DNA of 64,000 nt from CAIKBL01 sp964555355. Lineage in GTDB: Bacteria; Pseudomonadota; Gammaproteobacteria; Ga0077536. The position numbers were made by a program, and so were the translations under genes. Where the stretch lies: the NCBI GenBank assembly GCA_964555355.1, contig CAZKRY010000019.1:1-64000 (forward strand), given 5' to 3'. Positions 54,208 to 63,693 of this stretch are shown here, in pieces (position 1 is the stretch's first letter; every line of letters begins with the position of its first letter). The notes below the pieces were generated by a model. The model ran no database searches. It saw only the letters and a list, made by a program, of their open reading frames with translations, and was not told where the DNA came from.

Positions 54208-55341
54208 TTAGCTAACGCTGCGCATCCCGCGCGCGATCATGATGGGTTCGATTTCCGCTGCGTACCGCGCTAACCCTTCGCCGTAATCCGGCCAGGAAAG
54301 CGTCGCACCGGCTAACCCGCAATCCGCCATCTCGCTTAGGAAGTCCGCGACTTCAAGCGGTGTGCCGATCACCGGAAAACCCGAGTAGCCGGCCATCATG
54401 TTACGGAGGTACTTCTCGCGCAATGCAGGGTCGTCGATCTGACTGCCGGATTCGCGGGTAAACGTATCGAGCAAGTTACTCGCGGCCACGAGATCGCCGT
54501 GCGTATGGATGACTTCGTGATAGTACGCGGCTGCCTCGGCACGCGTCGCGCGGCAGAAGATTGCGGCATTGCCCCATACTTCGACCGTGCGGCCGTAGTC
54601 GTCGGCCGCAATGCGATGGACATCGCGCACGGTTTCGCGCGCATGCACGAGATCGGGCGCCAAGATGAAATTCATGTCCGCGTGCTTGGCGGCGAAGTGA
54701 CGGCCGGCGGGACTCACGCCCGCGCTCATGATGGGCGGACGCGGTGACTGCAACGGCTTCGGTTCCGCGCGGCAGTCCGGTGCGCGAAAAAATTCTCCAT
54801 CAAAGTCGAACGGCGAACTCTCCTGCCACAGCCGCTTGATGAGTGTCATCCATTCATCCGCATAACGGTACCGCGCCTCATGCGGTAATTGTGCCACGCC
54901 GAACATCGCAACCTCCGGCGCGTTCCAACCCGCGACCACATTCATGCCGAAGCGGCCGCACGAGATGTGGTCAATGGTGACGCTTTGTTTGGCGGCAAGT
55001 ACCGGGTGGATCGAAGGCACCGCGGTGGTGGCGAAAATCTTGATGGTTGAAGTGGCCTGCGCGAGCCCGGCAGCCCAGGTGTAAGTTTCGAAAGTGCGGG
55101 CGTTGAAGTCGCTAAGTCCACCAAACCCCTTCCAGCGACACACCGGGATCAATGCCTCTATCCCAATTTGCTCGGCCAAGCGCGCCAGCCGCAGGGTCTC
55201 CGGCCATTCGACTTCCAAGCCCCCGGGTGCGCTTGAAATCGTGCACCCATGACTGACGTTTAGTCCAAAGATAGCGAGTTTGAAGCGGTTCACCACACTG
55301 CCTATCTGTTTGAGATAATCACAGTTGTGAACTATAGGCAC
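54208..55341 (-). CDS. LLM-class flavin-dependent monooxygenase (RutA-like)
   Basis: The 377-aa TIM-barrel protein belongs to the bacterial-luciferase-like family. The segments WKGFGGLSDFNARTFETYTW, TIKIFATTAVPSIHP and TIDHISCGRFGMNVVAGWNAPE line up well with RutA and related reduced-flavin monooxygenases that attack amides or heterocycles. A GTG at 55293 with agg upstream may be the true start. It needs a flavin reductase, which is not adjacent. It is followed by an alpha/beta hydrolase, as in some amide-degradation operons. Confidence 0.85.
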   Translation of the reverse strand: MPIVHNCDYLKQIGSVVNRFKLAIFGLNVSHGCTISSAPGGLEVEWPETLRLARLAEQIGIEALIPVCRWKGFGGLSDFNARTFETYTWAAGLAQATSTIKIFATTAVPSIHPVLAAKQSVTIDHISCGRFGMNVVAGWNAPEVAMFGVAQLPHEARYRYADEWMTLIKRLWQESSPFDFDGEFFRAPDCRAEPKPLQSPRPPIMSAGVSPAGRHFAAKHADMNFILAPDLVHARETVRDVHRIAADDYGRTVEVWGNAAIFCRATRAEAAAYYHEVIHTHGDLVAASNLLDTFTRESGSQIDDPALREKYLRNMMAGYSGFPVIGTPLEVADFLSEMADCGLAGATLSWPDYGEGLARYAAEIEPIMIARGMRSVS

Positions 55342-55368
55342 TTACGTTAGACGTCGCACTATCGATGC

Positions 55369-55395
55369 GTTGGGGTGAGTGCAACGAACCCCAAC
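55369..55395. repeat. Dispersed imperfect palindrome, copy 2
   Basis: gttggggt (55369-55376) and accccaac (55388-55395) form an 8-bp stem around an 11-bp loop, followed by atcgg. Same family as the copy at 28506, with compensated stem changes. It lies in the 113-bp gap between the hydrolase and flavin-monooxygenase genes. Confidence 0.7.
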
Positions 55396-55454
55396 ATCGG
55401 GCAGGCTCTCACACTCTCTCGTGCACCTTTGGGCTGGCAAAGGTTGTGAGATGC

Positions 55455-56504
55455 TCACACCGATAAGGCTAAAAGTTCCTTCAACGCTTGATCGATAAAC
55501 GCCTTATCGGCCGACACTACGCCCAACATGCCGAAGTGTCCCCAGCGGGTTGGGATTGGCTTGAACGCGCCGCGCGGCGTGAGTTGGTGCTCGGCTCGGC
55601 ATTCGTCCAACGTAAACATCATGTCTTGCGCAAATGGCATGTTCCAAACCACGGCGGTAATGCGTGCTAGCGCTGCCTTGAGATCGCCCCCCGTGTGGCG
55701 TGCGACATCAGCGTGTTGCCATTTGTAGAGCAGGCAAAGCAACGCGTTGGGGTCCATCGGAGCGAACCATGCCTCCCAAAAGTCGCGTAGAAAATTCTCT
55801 AGGCTCGATATCCCCAGACCACGCCAATCTTCTTCGGCGTAAAACTCTTTGGATAAGCCGATTTGCGCAAAGAAATGGGCGAGCAATTTAAGACCGGCAG
55901 TGACCGCGTGTGGTGAGGTATAACGACCGCCCGCAAAGGCAGGATCGGCGCGGATACAATCCATGGCATTTTGCACCAGCAGATAATTGTGCCGCGTGCC
56001 GCGCGCGGTACCGCCGATCGGGGCGGCGCGTTTGACCATGTCAGGAAAGCGCACCGCCCATTCGAATGTTTGCTGCGCGCCCATTGACCAGCCGACCACG
56101 AGCTCTAGCCGAGAGATCCCCAAGTGTTCGCGTACCAAACGCTCCTGTGCGCGCACATCATCACCGATCATGACCTTTGGAAAATCCGCCATCTCGATTG
56201 GCGACGGCGAATTATGCGGCGAGCTCGAGACACCGTTGCCGAGCATATTCGGAAAAATCACGAAATAACGCGCCGGATCGAGCGCGAGGCCTTCGCCTAC
56301 GTACATTTGCATGTGTTTGCTGGTGCCGGAGAACATGTGCGGAAACAACACCGCGTTGTCCTTCGCCGCGTTCAGCTGTCCAGTGGTGGCATACGCTAAC
56401 CGGCAGTTGGGGATGACGCCACCAAGTTCGAGCGCGAAATCGCCGAGCGCATAGAATTCATACGGTCCCTGTTGTTGCTGGGAATAGAATTCGTTGTCGA
56501 GCAT
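55455..56504 (-). CDS. MetX-like alpha/beta hydrolase or acyltransferase
   Basis: The protein has 349 aa from ATG 56504, with aggag 8 nt upstream; the frame is open to 56606 but lacks support. It resembles homoserine acetyltransferase-type hydrolases (nucleophile elbow VVGWSMGAQQTFEWAVRFPD, early VLFPHMFSGTSKHM, late RWGHFGML with His). Relatives in catabolic clusters are often esterases or carboxylic-ester hydrolases. It starts 26 bp after the molybdoenzyme stop, probably same transcript. Confidence 0.86.
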   Translation of the reverse strand: MLDNEFYSQQQQGPYEFYALGDFALELGGVIPNCRLAYATTGQLNAAKDNAVLFPHMFSGTSKHMQMYVGEGLALDPARYFVIFPNMLGNGVSSSPHNSPSPIEMADFPKVMIGDDVRAQERLVREHLGISRLELVVGWSMGAQQTFEWAVRFPDMVKRAAPIGGTARGTRHNYLLVQNAMDCIRADPAFAGGRYTSPHAVTAGLKLLAHFFAQIGLSKEFYAEEDWRGLGISSLENFLRDFWEAWFAPMDPNALLCLLYKWQHADVARHTGGDLKAALARITAVVWNMPFAQDMMFTLDECRAEHQLTPRGAFKPIPTRWGHFGMLGVVSADKAFIDQALKELLALSV

Positions 56505-56529
56505 TGGTGCTTCTCCTGTTGTGGTCGAT

Positions 56530-58872
56530 TTATCCAAGGCTGATGATTTCCGGTGGGTCGAACGCGCGCACCGGCGGCAAGGGTTGATCGTAGCGTTCCA
56601 CGTCAACGAGACAGCTATGCGATGTCGGTCCTTGACCTAAACTTGAGGTGCCGATATCCCGCGTTAGCACGTTCGGATTGCCGTGCACGCATAAGCCGGT
56701 ATTCTCAACATCATCGAGCGGGTCGTACCAAGCGCCGGTTGCGAGTTGCACCACCCCTTGACGGATGTCCGCGGACAGTTGCACGCCAGCAAGACAGGAG
56801 CCGCGATCGTTAAACAGACGGACGACCGTGCCTGCGGTAATGCCGCGTGCGGCGGCGTCGAGCGGATGCATGGTTAGCGGTTCGCGGTCGTGAATTTTTG
56901 TCGCGCGACTTGGTGCGCCAAAATCGAGTTGGCTGTGCAAGCGTGGCGCCGGCTGGTTCGAGATGAGATGTAATGGATAACGCGTGGCACGCGCACCACC
57001 CAGCCATTCAACCTTTTCCAGCCACACCGGATGGCCGGGGCAATCGGCGTAGCCGAACCCCGCGATGGTTTCGCTATAGATTTCGATTTTGCCGGAGGGC
57101 GTGGGAAGTGGATGTTGGTCCGGCGCGCGTCGGAACGCTTCGAAAATCAATTCAGATTCTTCGATCTGCGGCGCGACCGAGAAATGCTCGCCCGTCCAAA
57201 AAGTCGAAAATTCGGGCAATGTCACCCCATGCGTGGCGGCGCGCGCGCGTGATTCCTCATAGAGATGGCGCACCCAAGCCATTTCGTCTCGGCCTTCGGT
57301 GAAGCGCGCGCCGAAGCCAAGCCGTTCCGCCAACCCGCTGAACACCGCGTAATCATCGCGCGCCTGGCCAAAAGGCGCGACCGCGCGCGGCATCGGGGAA
57401 ACATACGGATCAAAAGTGTTAAACGCGAGATCGTTGCGTTCGAGTGAAGTGGTGATGGGAAAGACGATATCAGCGTGTCGCGCGGTCGCCGTCCACACCT
57501 GTTCATTGACGATGACGCAAGCAGGTTTGGTCCACGCGGCGCGGAGGCGATTGAGATCTTGGTGATGATGAAACGGATTGCCACCCGCCCAATAGATGAG
57601 TTGGATATCCGGATAGCGCAGGCGATTCCCGTCGTAGTCAAACGGTTCACCCGGTTTTTCCAGCATGTCCGTCACTCGCGCGACCGGAATGACCGTCTCG
57701 ACCGGGTTATCGCCCTGCGGCAAGCTCGCCCATCGAAACGGAATGATGCGGCGCCCGACGAAACTGATGGTGTGCAACGAGCCGACACCATGTCCGATGC
57801 CGGCCCCGCGCAATCCATACTGGCCAAGCATCGCCATCAGCACTGTCGCGGCCCAATACGGCTGCTCGCCGTGTTCGGCGCGTTGCAGCGACCAGCCCAT
57901 CGGAATGAAGGTACGCTTGCCGGCAAGTTCACGCGCAAGCGCGCGCGTGCGTGCCGCCGGCACTGTCGTGATGTGTTCCGCCCAATCCGCATTCTTGGCA
58001 ACGCCATCGTGCTCGCCCATGACATAGGCGCTGAAGCGCTTAAAGCCCACGGTGTAACGCGCGAGAAACGCGCTGTCGTGCAGGCCTTCGGCGATCAAGG
58101 TATGGCACAGCGCGAGAATCAGCGCGGTGTCGGTGCACGGTCGAATCGAAATCCACTCGGCGTTCACGTAATCCGGCAGATCGTGGCGTAACGGACTGAT
58201 ATTAATGAAACGCACGCCGGCGTTCGCGCATTCGCGCAACTGATCGGGCGCGGTATGCGCCCCTGGCCCGCCCATGACGACTTGTAGGTTCTTGGGACTC
58301 ACTCCGCTAAAACAGAGCACGATTTCGCCGTGATCCCGCACGTCCGCCCACGGCGTGGTATGCAGAAACAGCGTGTAGAGATCGTGGCCGAGAATATGCG
58401 GTAGCAAGACTTCCGCGGCCGCGGCGGAATAGGTGCGATCGGAATCGGTATAACCGCCGAACTGGCGCAGAAAACGATGCAATTGACTCTGCGTGTGATG
58501 AAAGCGCCCAGCGCTCGCCCATCCATAAGAGCCACCATAGATTGCTTCGTTGCCGTGTTCCTGCTTGACCCGGGCCAGGGCCGTTGCCGCGAGATCGAGC
58601 GCCTCATTCCAACTGACGGCGACGAACGGCTCGCGGCCGCGCGTGGTGCGCGGTGCTTGCCAACCGCATTCGAGATAGCTCTTGCGCACCATCGGTTGCG
58701 CGATCCGCACGCGCGGATTACGACTATCAGCGAGTGCGTGACCAATCGGTGATGGATGCGGATCGTCGGCGTAGCCGCGCACCTCGAGGATATGCTCGCC
58801 ATCCGTCTCGACCAGAAAGTTGCCCCAGTGCGTGACGGTCGGCACCCAACGAGACGGCCGGCGTATCGTCAT
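56530..58872 (-). CDS. Molybdopterin oxidoreductase, TorA/BisC (DMSO reductase) type
   Basis: The 780-aa protein lacks an N-terminal Fe-S motif and lacks an export signal, as in BisC. The segment YGGSYGWASAGRFHHTQ places a serine as the molybdenum ligand, as in DMSO, TMAO and biotin sulfoxide reductases. The later LQRAEHGEQPYWAA, RLHSQLDFG and GSCLAGV segments also fit. Start codon ATG has gagg 7 nt upstream and overlaps the reductase gene by 4 bp. It probably reduces or oxidises an S- or N-oxide, or hydroxylates a substrate, with electrons from that reductase; substrate unknown. Confidence 0.9.
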   Translation of the reverse strand: MTIRRPSRWVPTVTHWGNFLVETDGEHILEVRGYADDPHPSPIGHALADSRNPRVRIAQPMVRKSYLECGWQAPRTTRGREPFVAVSWNEALDLAATALARVKQEHGNEAIYGGSYGWASAGRFHHTQSQLHRFLRQFGGYTDSDRTYSAAAAEVLLPHILGHDLYTLFLHTTPWADVRDHGEIVLCFSGVSPKNLQVVMGGPGAHTAPDQLRECANAGVRFINISPLRHDLPDYVNAEWISIRPCTDTALILALCHTLIAEGLHDSAFLARYTVGFKRFSAYVMGEHDGVAKNADWAEHITTVPAARTRALARELAGKRTFIPMGWSLQRAEHGEQPYWAATVLMAMLGQYGLRGAGIGHGVGSLHTISFVGRRIIPFRWASLPQGDNPVETVIPVARVTDMLEKPGEPFDYDGNRLRYPDIQLIYWAGGNPFHHHQDLNRLRAAWTKPACVIVNEQVWTATARHADIVFPITTSLERNDLAFNTFDPYVSPMPRAVAPFGQARDDYAVFSGLAERLGFGARFTEGRDEMAWVRHLYEESRARAATHGVTLPEFSTFWTGEHFSVAPQIEESELIFEAFRRAPDQHPLPTPSGKIEIYSETIAGFGYADCPGHPVWLEKVEWLGGARATRYPLHLISNQPAPRLHSQLDFGAPSRATKIHDREPLTMHPLDAAARGITAGTVVRLFNDRGSCLAGVQLSADIRQGVVQLATGAWYDPLDDVENTGLCVHGNPNVLTRDIGTSSLGQGPTSHSCLVDVERYDQPLPPVRAFDPPEIISLG

Positions 58873-59957
58873 CTTGAATCCTCATGCGCGATGCCACCCA
58901 AGCGGCCGCCGGGCAAAGTACTCGCATCTAGAAAGCGATCGCAAAAGATCGCGGCACGCGGCATGCCTAAGCGCTGCAGTTCCGAGATCCCGGCGTCCAC
59001 CATGGCCGGCGGGCCGCAGAGGTAGCCCTGATCGCCCGCGCGAAATCCACTAGAGGCGACGTCCGATAGCGCGGCGGTGACTAACCCGCGTGAACCATGC
59101 CAAGCACTTTCCGGCGGCTCCATCGATAACACCGGTAAAACGTCAAAGGTGCCGCGCCAACGAGCACCGACCTCCGCGAGTTCATCGAGGAAGTAAAGAT
59201 CGGCGCTGGTTCGCGCGCCGAATAGCACCATGCAGTCGCGTGCGATGCCGGCCGCTGCGATCTCGAGCAACATGGCGTATAGCGGCGCGAGCCCGCTACC
59301 ACCCGCGACACATATCATGCGTCCCGTCGCGGTATGATAACGAAAGCCACCGAAAGGCCCGGTGAGCGTGAGTGGAGTTGTTTGCCGGTCAGCACCAAAT
59401 AGCCAGTCGGTGAATGCGCCGCCCGGCACATGGCGAATACAAAAGGTGACTTGGGCATCTGTTTCCAGCCGCGGTGCGCGCAGGAAGGAATAGCTGCGCG
59501 GAGCGTCGCAACCCGCGAGATGCAATTCTGCATACTGACCGGCGACAGCATTTACAAAAGCCGGTCGCGCGAGCTTCACGGTGACTTCGAGAATGTCGTG
59601 CGTTAGCGCGCGCAATGCATGGATGGTACCCGGTACCGTCTCGATGTCACAGGCAGGTGAAGCCAGCGCGACTTCGATGGTCACGTCGCTACGCAGTTGA
59701 GTTTGGCACGCGAGAATCACACCGGCGCGCAGATCGGTAGGCTCCAGCGTATAGGAAAAATCGGTAAGCGCTTTGATCTTGCCCGCTTTCAAAACACAGC
59801 GGCAGGTACCGCAACTGCCCACACGACAGTCATGCGGCCACGCAAGTCCGGCGGCGAGCGCGGCATCGAGTAGCTTTTGGCCGTGCTTGACGATGACGTG
59901 TTGGCCGGCCGGGTCAACTGTTGCCCCGTAATCCTGTTTTTTGAGAAACGACAACAT
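58869..59957 (-). CDS. XylA-like 2Fe-2S/FAD/NAD(P)H reductase
   Basis: The 362-aa protein has an N-terminal plant-type [2Fe-2S] ferredoxin domain with DCRVGSCGTCRCVL plus a fourth Cys (LACQTQ). An FAD domain (APRSYSFLRAP) and an NAD-binding domain (MICVAGGSGLAPLYAML, YLCGPPAMVDAG) follow. This order and size match the xylene monooxygenase reductase XylA. It sits 50 bp downstream of the membrane hydroxylase gene and overlaps the molybdoenzyme gene by 4 bp, so it could feed electrons to either or both. Confidence 0.92.
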   Translation of the reverse strand: MLSFLKKQDYGATVDPAGQHVIVKHGQKLLDAALAAGLAWPHDCRVGSCGTCRCVLKAGKIKALTDFSYTLEPTDLRAGVILACQTQLRSDVTIEVALASPACDIETVPGTIHALRALTHDILEVTVKLARPAFVNAVAGQYAELHLAGCDAPRSYSFLRAPRLETDAQVTFCIRHVPGGAFTDWLFGADRQTTPLTLTGPFGGFRYHTATGRMICVAGGSGLAPLYAMLLEIAAAGIARDCMVLFGARTSADLYFLDELAEVGARWRGTFDVLPVLSMEPPESAWHGSRGLVTAALSDVASSGFRAGDQGYLCGPPAMVDAGISELQRLGMPRAAIFCDRFLDASTLPGGRLGGIAHEDSR

Positions 59958-60007
59958 CGCGGATCCCGCTAACGCGCGTCAACAGCCCACACGCCAAGCG
60001 CGGCGGC

Positions 60008-61201
60008 TTATGCGGCAGCGGCGCTCACCTTGTCCGCAAGTTCAGGAATGCCGGATTCACGATTGTGTTCACGCAGCAACGCGAGTTCCGCTGGCGTTGC
60101 CCACCGCGAATCCCATTCCTTCAACATCGGAATCATGAATTTCCAATACAGCGGCGGGATCCAAGAAATCAACGTCATCGTCAAATAGCCATACGGCGAT
60201 TCCGGCATCGGCTGATAGCGAAACTGATAGTAGGGCGTGTCATGTTCGTGGTGTGAACCATGCCGGCCCAAATTGAAGGTGAAATGGTTGGACAGAGGAT
60301 TGAAGCTCGAGAATGTATTGCGCGTCGTGATTTTTTCGCCCGGTAAGCGGATGAGGCCGTAGTGCGAGAAAAAATTGAGACCTTCCAAAATGTATTTTGA
60401 AAACGCCGCGGCGATCAGCCATACGAGCAAACCGGACGCACCGCCGATCCAAGTCACGGCGAGCACGACCGCCGCACCGCGTGCCCAGGCGTGTAACACG
60501 CGATTATGCGGCGACAGCCAGGACTTGCCCTGTGCCTCGAGCCGCTTTTTCTCGATGCCAAAACCGCCATGCCACTGTTGCATCGCGCCGGCCGTCAGGA
60601 ACTCATAAAAGCCCACGCCGCGCTTCGGCGATACCGTATCAATTCCTGGATAACCCAGATTCTTGTGATGACCGTACACATGTTCGGTGGCGAAATTGGT
60701 TCCGAAGCTAAGCGCGAAATCCCAACGGCCGAACCATAGATCGAGCGGATTCCCCGTACGGTGTGTCAGTTCGTGCGACGCCGAGATCCCGCTGACGCCG
60801 AGAAGCCCGCCAAGCGAGAGACCGGCGCCCAGGTAAGCAATCCAGTCGTTGTCGGCACGTGCGGCAATGACGTCGTACGCAATTCCTTGCGCACCTAAAC
60901 AAGTATTGACGAAAGCGCCAAAACCCAGCGCATCCGACGCGCCAGCGGTCCACGCGGCGACGAACGTGGCCGCGAAATGGCCCACCACCGCCGAGTACAA
61001 GATCAGATCGTGGATGATCGGGTGCCCGTACTTGGGATTGGATTCGTCGCGCCAATGATGCGTGATTATTTCGCCGCCCACACCGACGACAAACAAAAAG
61101 ACGACCCCACTCCACATCCACCAGCCGCCGGCGAGGAAGCCGGTTATCGATACCGCAAGCCAAATCCAATGGATGTAGCCGAAACGAAGGTACTTCCACA
61201 T
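60008..61201 (-). CDS. Membrane di-iron hydroxylase, AlkB/XylM family
   Basis: The 397-aa integral membrane protein carries the three histidine motifs of alkane- and xylene-hydroxylases: H143/H147 (SHELTHR), H174/H178/H179 (EHVYGHHK) and H314/H317/H318 (LGRHGSHHEHD), plus NFFSHYGLI. HVYGHH and the XylA-type reductase next door favour a XylM-like or related hydroxylase of alkyl-aromatic or terpenoid side chains over classical rubredoxin-linked AlkB. The ATG at 61201 has gaggagg in front. It heads the operon of this catabolic region. Confidence 0.9.
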   Translation of the reverse strand: MWKYLRFGYIHWIWLAVSITGFLAGGWWMWSGVVFLFVVGVGGEIITHHWRDESNPKYGHPIIHDLILYSAVVGHFAATFVAAWTAGASDALGFGAFVNTCLGAQGIAYDVIAARADNDWIAYLGAGLSLGGLLGVSGISASHELTHRTGNPLDLWFGRWDFALSFGTNFATEHVYGHHKNLGYPGIDTVSPKRGVGFYEFLTAGAMQQWHGGFGIEKKRLEAQGKSWLSPHNRVLHAWARGAAVVLAVTWIGGASGLLVWLIAAAFSKYILEGLNFFSHYGLIRLPGEKITTRNTFSSFNPLSNHFTFNLGRHGSHHEHDTPYYQFRYQPMPESPYGYLTMTLISWIPPLYWKFMIPMLKEWDSRWATPAELALLREHNRESGIPELADKVSAAAA

Positions 61202-61384
61202 GATGCGTCCTCCTCAAATTGGGTGCGACGTTATGTGCAGGTTGCTGCGCTGCGCTGGCGCGGCATTCGCTACAAGAATGGCGCTATTGTCATTTCCAAT
61301 AGCTCACGGCAGCATGACCATTCGCGCCAGGCATTGTCAACCGTGTGTCGCGCGGTGCGGACGCGACGAACGAGGACTCGGCTT

Positions 61385-63676
61385 ATGACCCGAAGTACTA
61401 AGTTTGAAGTGCCAGCGGGCCACTCGTTGCATCACGTCGTCTGCCCGCACGATTGTCCGGATACCTGCTCGATGTTGGTGACACGCGATGACCGCAGTGG
61501 CCGTGCGGTAGCGGTGCGGGGCGATCCTACTCACCCGATCACGCGTGGTCACCTATGCAACAAGGTCAACCACTACCTAGATTTGGTCTACAACGACAAG
61601 CGGGTGCTCTATCCGCACCGGCGAGTTGGCCCCAAGGGGCCGGGCGCGCGCTTCGAGCGCATTAGCTGGGACGAAGCCCTCGATTGCATCGCCGAGAACT
61701 TCTCGCGGATCGTCACCGATTATGGCGCGGAAGCCATCCAACCCTTTAATTTCTCGGGCACGCTCGGCCTGCTTGGTTACTGGACGCTCGATAACCGCTT
61801 TTGGAACAAGCTCGGGGCCGCGCGTCTTGAAATGTCGATTTGCATTCACGCGGCCTATTGGGCGTGCATGCATACCTATGGTTCCGCCAACGGGCCGGAT
61901 CTCGCGATGGCCGCGCGGGATGCTGAAGTCATTATCTTGTGGGGCGTCAACTCGGCGAGTACCGGGGTGCATGCCATGCCGTTCGTGCGCGAGGCACGCG
62001 CGCGCGGTTGCCGGGTGGTAGCGATCGATCCACGACCAACCCGCACCACCGCGCAGGCGGATTGGCATCTGCAGCCGCGGCCCGGCACCGATACCGCGCT
62101 CGCCCTCGGCATGATGCATGTAATGGTCGCGCGCGGAATGCATGACGCCGAGTTTCTGGCACGGCACACGCGGGGCTGGCGCGAATTGATCGAATCTCGT
62201 CTGCCTGAGTATCCACCGACGCGCGTCGCGCAGATCACCGGGCTTCAAGTCGCGGACATCGAACGACTTGCGACGGTTTACGGTTCGACGCGCAAGAGTT
62301 ACATCCGGGCTGGCCACGGACTGAATCGCCACCAGAATTCCGGCCAGATGTGCCGCGCAGTGCTCTTACTGCCGGCGCTTACCGGCGCGTGGCGCGAGCG
62401 CTGTGGCGGCGCCGGGTTCGGGCGTCTCGAAGAAAATTGGAATCCATTTTTTCGCAACGACATTCAGCGTTTCGATCTCGGTGAGCGAGACAAAAAGCGG
62501 ATTATCAACATGGTGCAGATAGCACGCGCGCTCAGCGATGACATTGGCTGGAATGGCGAGAAACTCGATCCGCCGATTAAATGCCTCTTTGTATACAACG
62601 CGGACCCCGCCAATTGCGTGCCGAATAGTGCGCAAACCCGCCGCGGCATGGCGCGCGACGATCTGTTTACCGTCGTCCACGACACGATGTGGACCGACTC
62701 CTGTACTTACGCCGATATCGTACTCCCCGCCGATACCCAGCTTGAACGCACGGATATGCATGGTTCCTACGGCTACTACCACTACGCCATGAATCGGCCG
62801 GTGATCGCGCCGCTGGGCGAGAGCGTTAGCAATCCAGAATTGTTTCGGCGGCTTGCGCGCCGCATGGGCTTTGTCGAGTCAAGCGGGAATGCGTTCACAC
62901 AGACCGACGAGGAGATCATTCGTGAACACCTGCTCGACGGCGCGCAGAATCCGCTCGTCGAAGGCATCGAATTCGAAAGCTTGCTGGAAAACGGTTGGGC
63001 GCTTGCGAACTACGATCATCCCGCGCGGCAATACTTACAGCGTGGTTGGCCGACGCCGGACGGCCGTATTCAGATTTGGTCGGATGCGCTGGCGGCGGAG
63101 GGGGTCGATCCACTGCCGAGCTACGTGCCGGAATACGAAGGACAGGAAGATCCCTTGCGCGCGCGCTTTCCGTTGCAGGTGTTGAGCACCGCCAGCCACT
63201 ATTTCATCGGCGATTCTTTTCAAACGGTGGAGCGCTTACAGGCCATGCAGTCGCGCCCAACATTTGAACTCAATAAGGAGGACGCTAGTGCACGTGGGAT
63301 CGGCGATGGCGATGCATGCCGCTTATATAACGATCGCGGTGAAACGTTCGGTCATGCGCACATTGTCGAGGGCATGCTGCCGGGGGTGATAGGCACGCAA
63401 AAACAATTCAAAGGTAGCAACACTCCGGGCGGCGTCAATGTCAACGCGTTGAACACGGAAGTCTTAACCGACTTTGGATTTGCGCCTTCCTTTTATTCTT
63501 GCTTGGCCGAGATAGAAAAGGCTGACACGCGCGCCTTGGCGCGCGCGAGACTCGCGGCGCTGGGGGGTGAAAAAGCCTACGTGCAGGCGTGGCGCGCGAC
63601 GAATCCTGGCGTCGAACGTGACGACGAATTGATCTTGCTTGATGCCCGCGCACAGCATCCGGATGCTTTTGAGTGA
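61385..63676 (+). CDS. Molybdopterin oxidoreductase with N-terminal 4Fe-4S cluster
   Basis: The protein has 763 aa from ATG 61385 (gagg 10 nt upstream); the frame is open to 60977 inside the antisense hydroxylase gene, which I reject. An N-terminal 4Fe-4S motif, C20, C24, C28 and C58 (VVCPHDCPDTCSM ... HLCNK), is followed by the DMSO-reductase-family core. A candidate Mo ligand is C153 in MSICIHAAYWACMHTYG. No signal peptide, so it is cytoplasmic. It is divergent from the hydroxylase operon and followed by a FAD reductase gene 17 bp downstream. Substrate unknown; formate, S-compounds or hydroxylation are all possible. Confidence 0.88.
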   Translation: MTRSTKFEVPAGHSLHHVVCPHDCPDTCSMLVTRDDRSGRAVAVRGDPTHPITRGHLCNKVNHYLDLVYNDKRVLYPHRRVGPKGPGARFERISWDEALDCIAENFSRIVTDYGAEAIQPFNFSGTLGLLGYWTLDNRFWNKLGAARLEMSICIHAAYWACMHTYGSANGPDLAMAARDAEVIILWGVNSASTGVHAMPFVREARARGCRVVAIDPRPTRTTAQADWHLQPRPGTDTALALGMMHVMVARGMHDAEFLARHTRGWRELIESRLPEYPPTRVAQITGLQVADIERLATVYGSTRKSYIRAGHGLNRHQNSGQMCRAVLLLPALTGAWRERCGGAGFGRLEENWNPFFRNDIQRFDLGERDKKRIINMVQIARALSDDIGWNGEKLDPPIKCLFVYNADPANCVPNSAQTRRGMARDDLFTVVHDTMWTDSCTYADIVLPADTQLERTDMHGSYGYYHYAMNRPVIAPLGESVSNPELFRRLARRMGFVESSGNAFTQTDEEIIREHLLDGAQNPLVEGIEFESLLENGWALANYDHPARQYLQRGWPTPDGRIQIWSDALAAEGVDPLPSYVPEYEGQEDPLRARFPLQVLSTASHYFIGDSFQTVERLQAMQSRPTFELNKEDASARGIGDGDACRLYNDRGETFGHAHIVEGMLPGVIGTQKQFKGSNTPGGVNVNALNTEVLTDFGFAPSFYSCLAEIEKADTRALARARLAALGGEKAYVQAWRATNPGVERDDELILLDARAQHPDAFE

Positions 63677-63693
63677 GTCCGTGCGGCAGCACA

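Noticed and set aside
57475..58191. 238-codon plus-strand frame in the TorA/BisC-type gene
   Set aside because: It is antisense to the conserved molybdoenzyme frame and has no family resemblance.
60977..61384. N-terminal extension of the 763-aa molybdoenzyme
   Set aside because: The extra 136 residues lie antisense to the hydroxylase gene and precede the standard Fe-S motif start by far; ATG 61385 has a ribosome-binding site.
61577..62332. 251-codon minus-strand frame in the molybdoenzyme gene
   Set aside because: It is antisense to a clear 763-aa coding sequence, and the GC-rich codon bias readily opens such frames.
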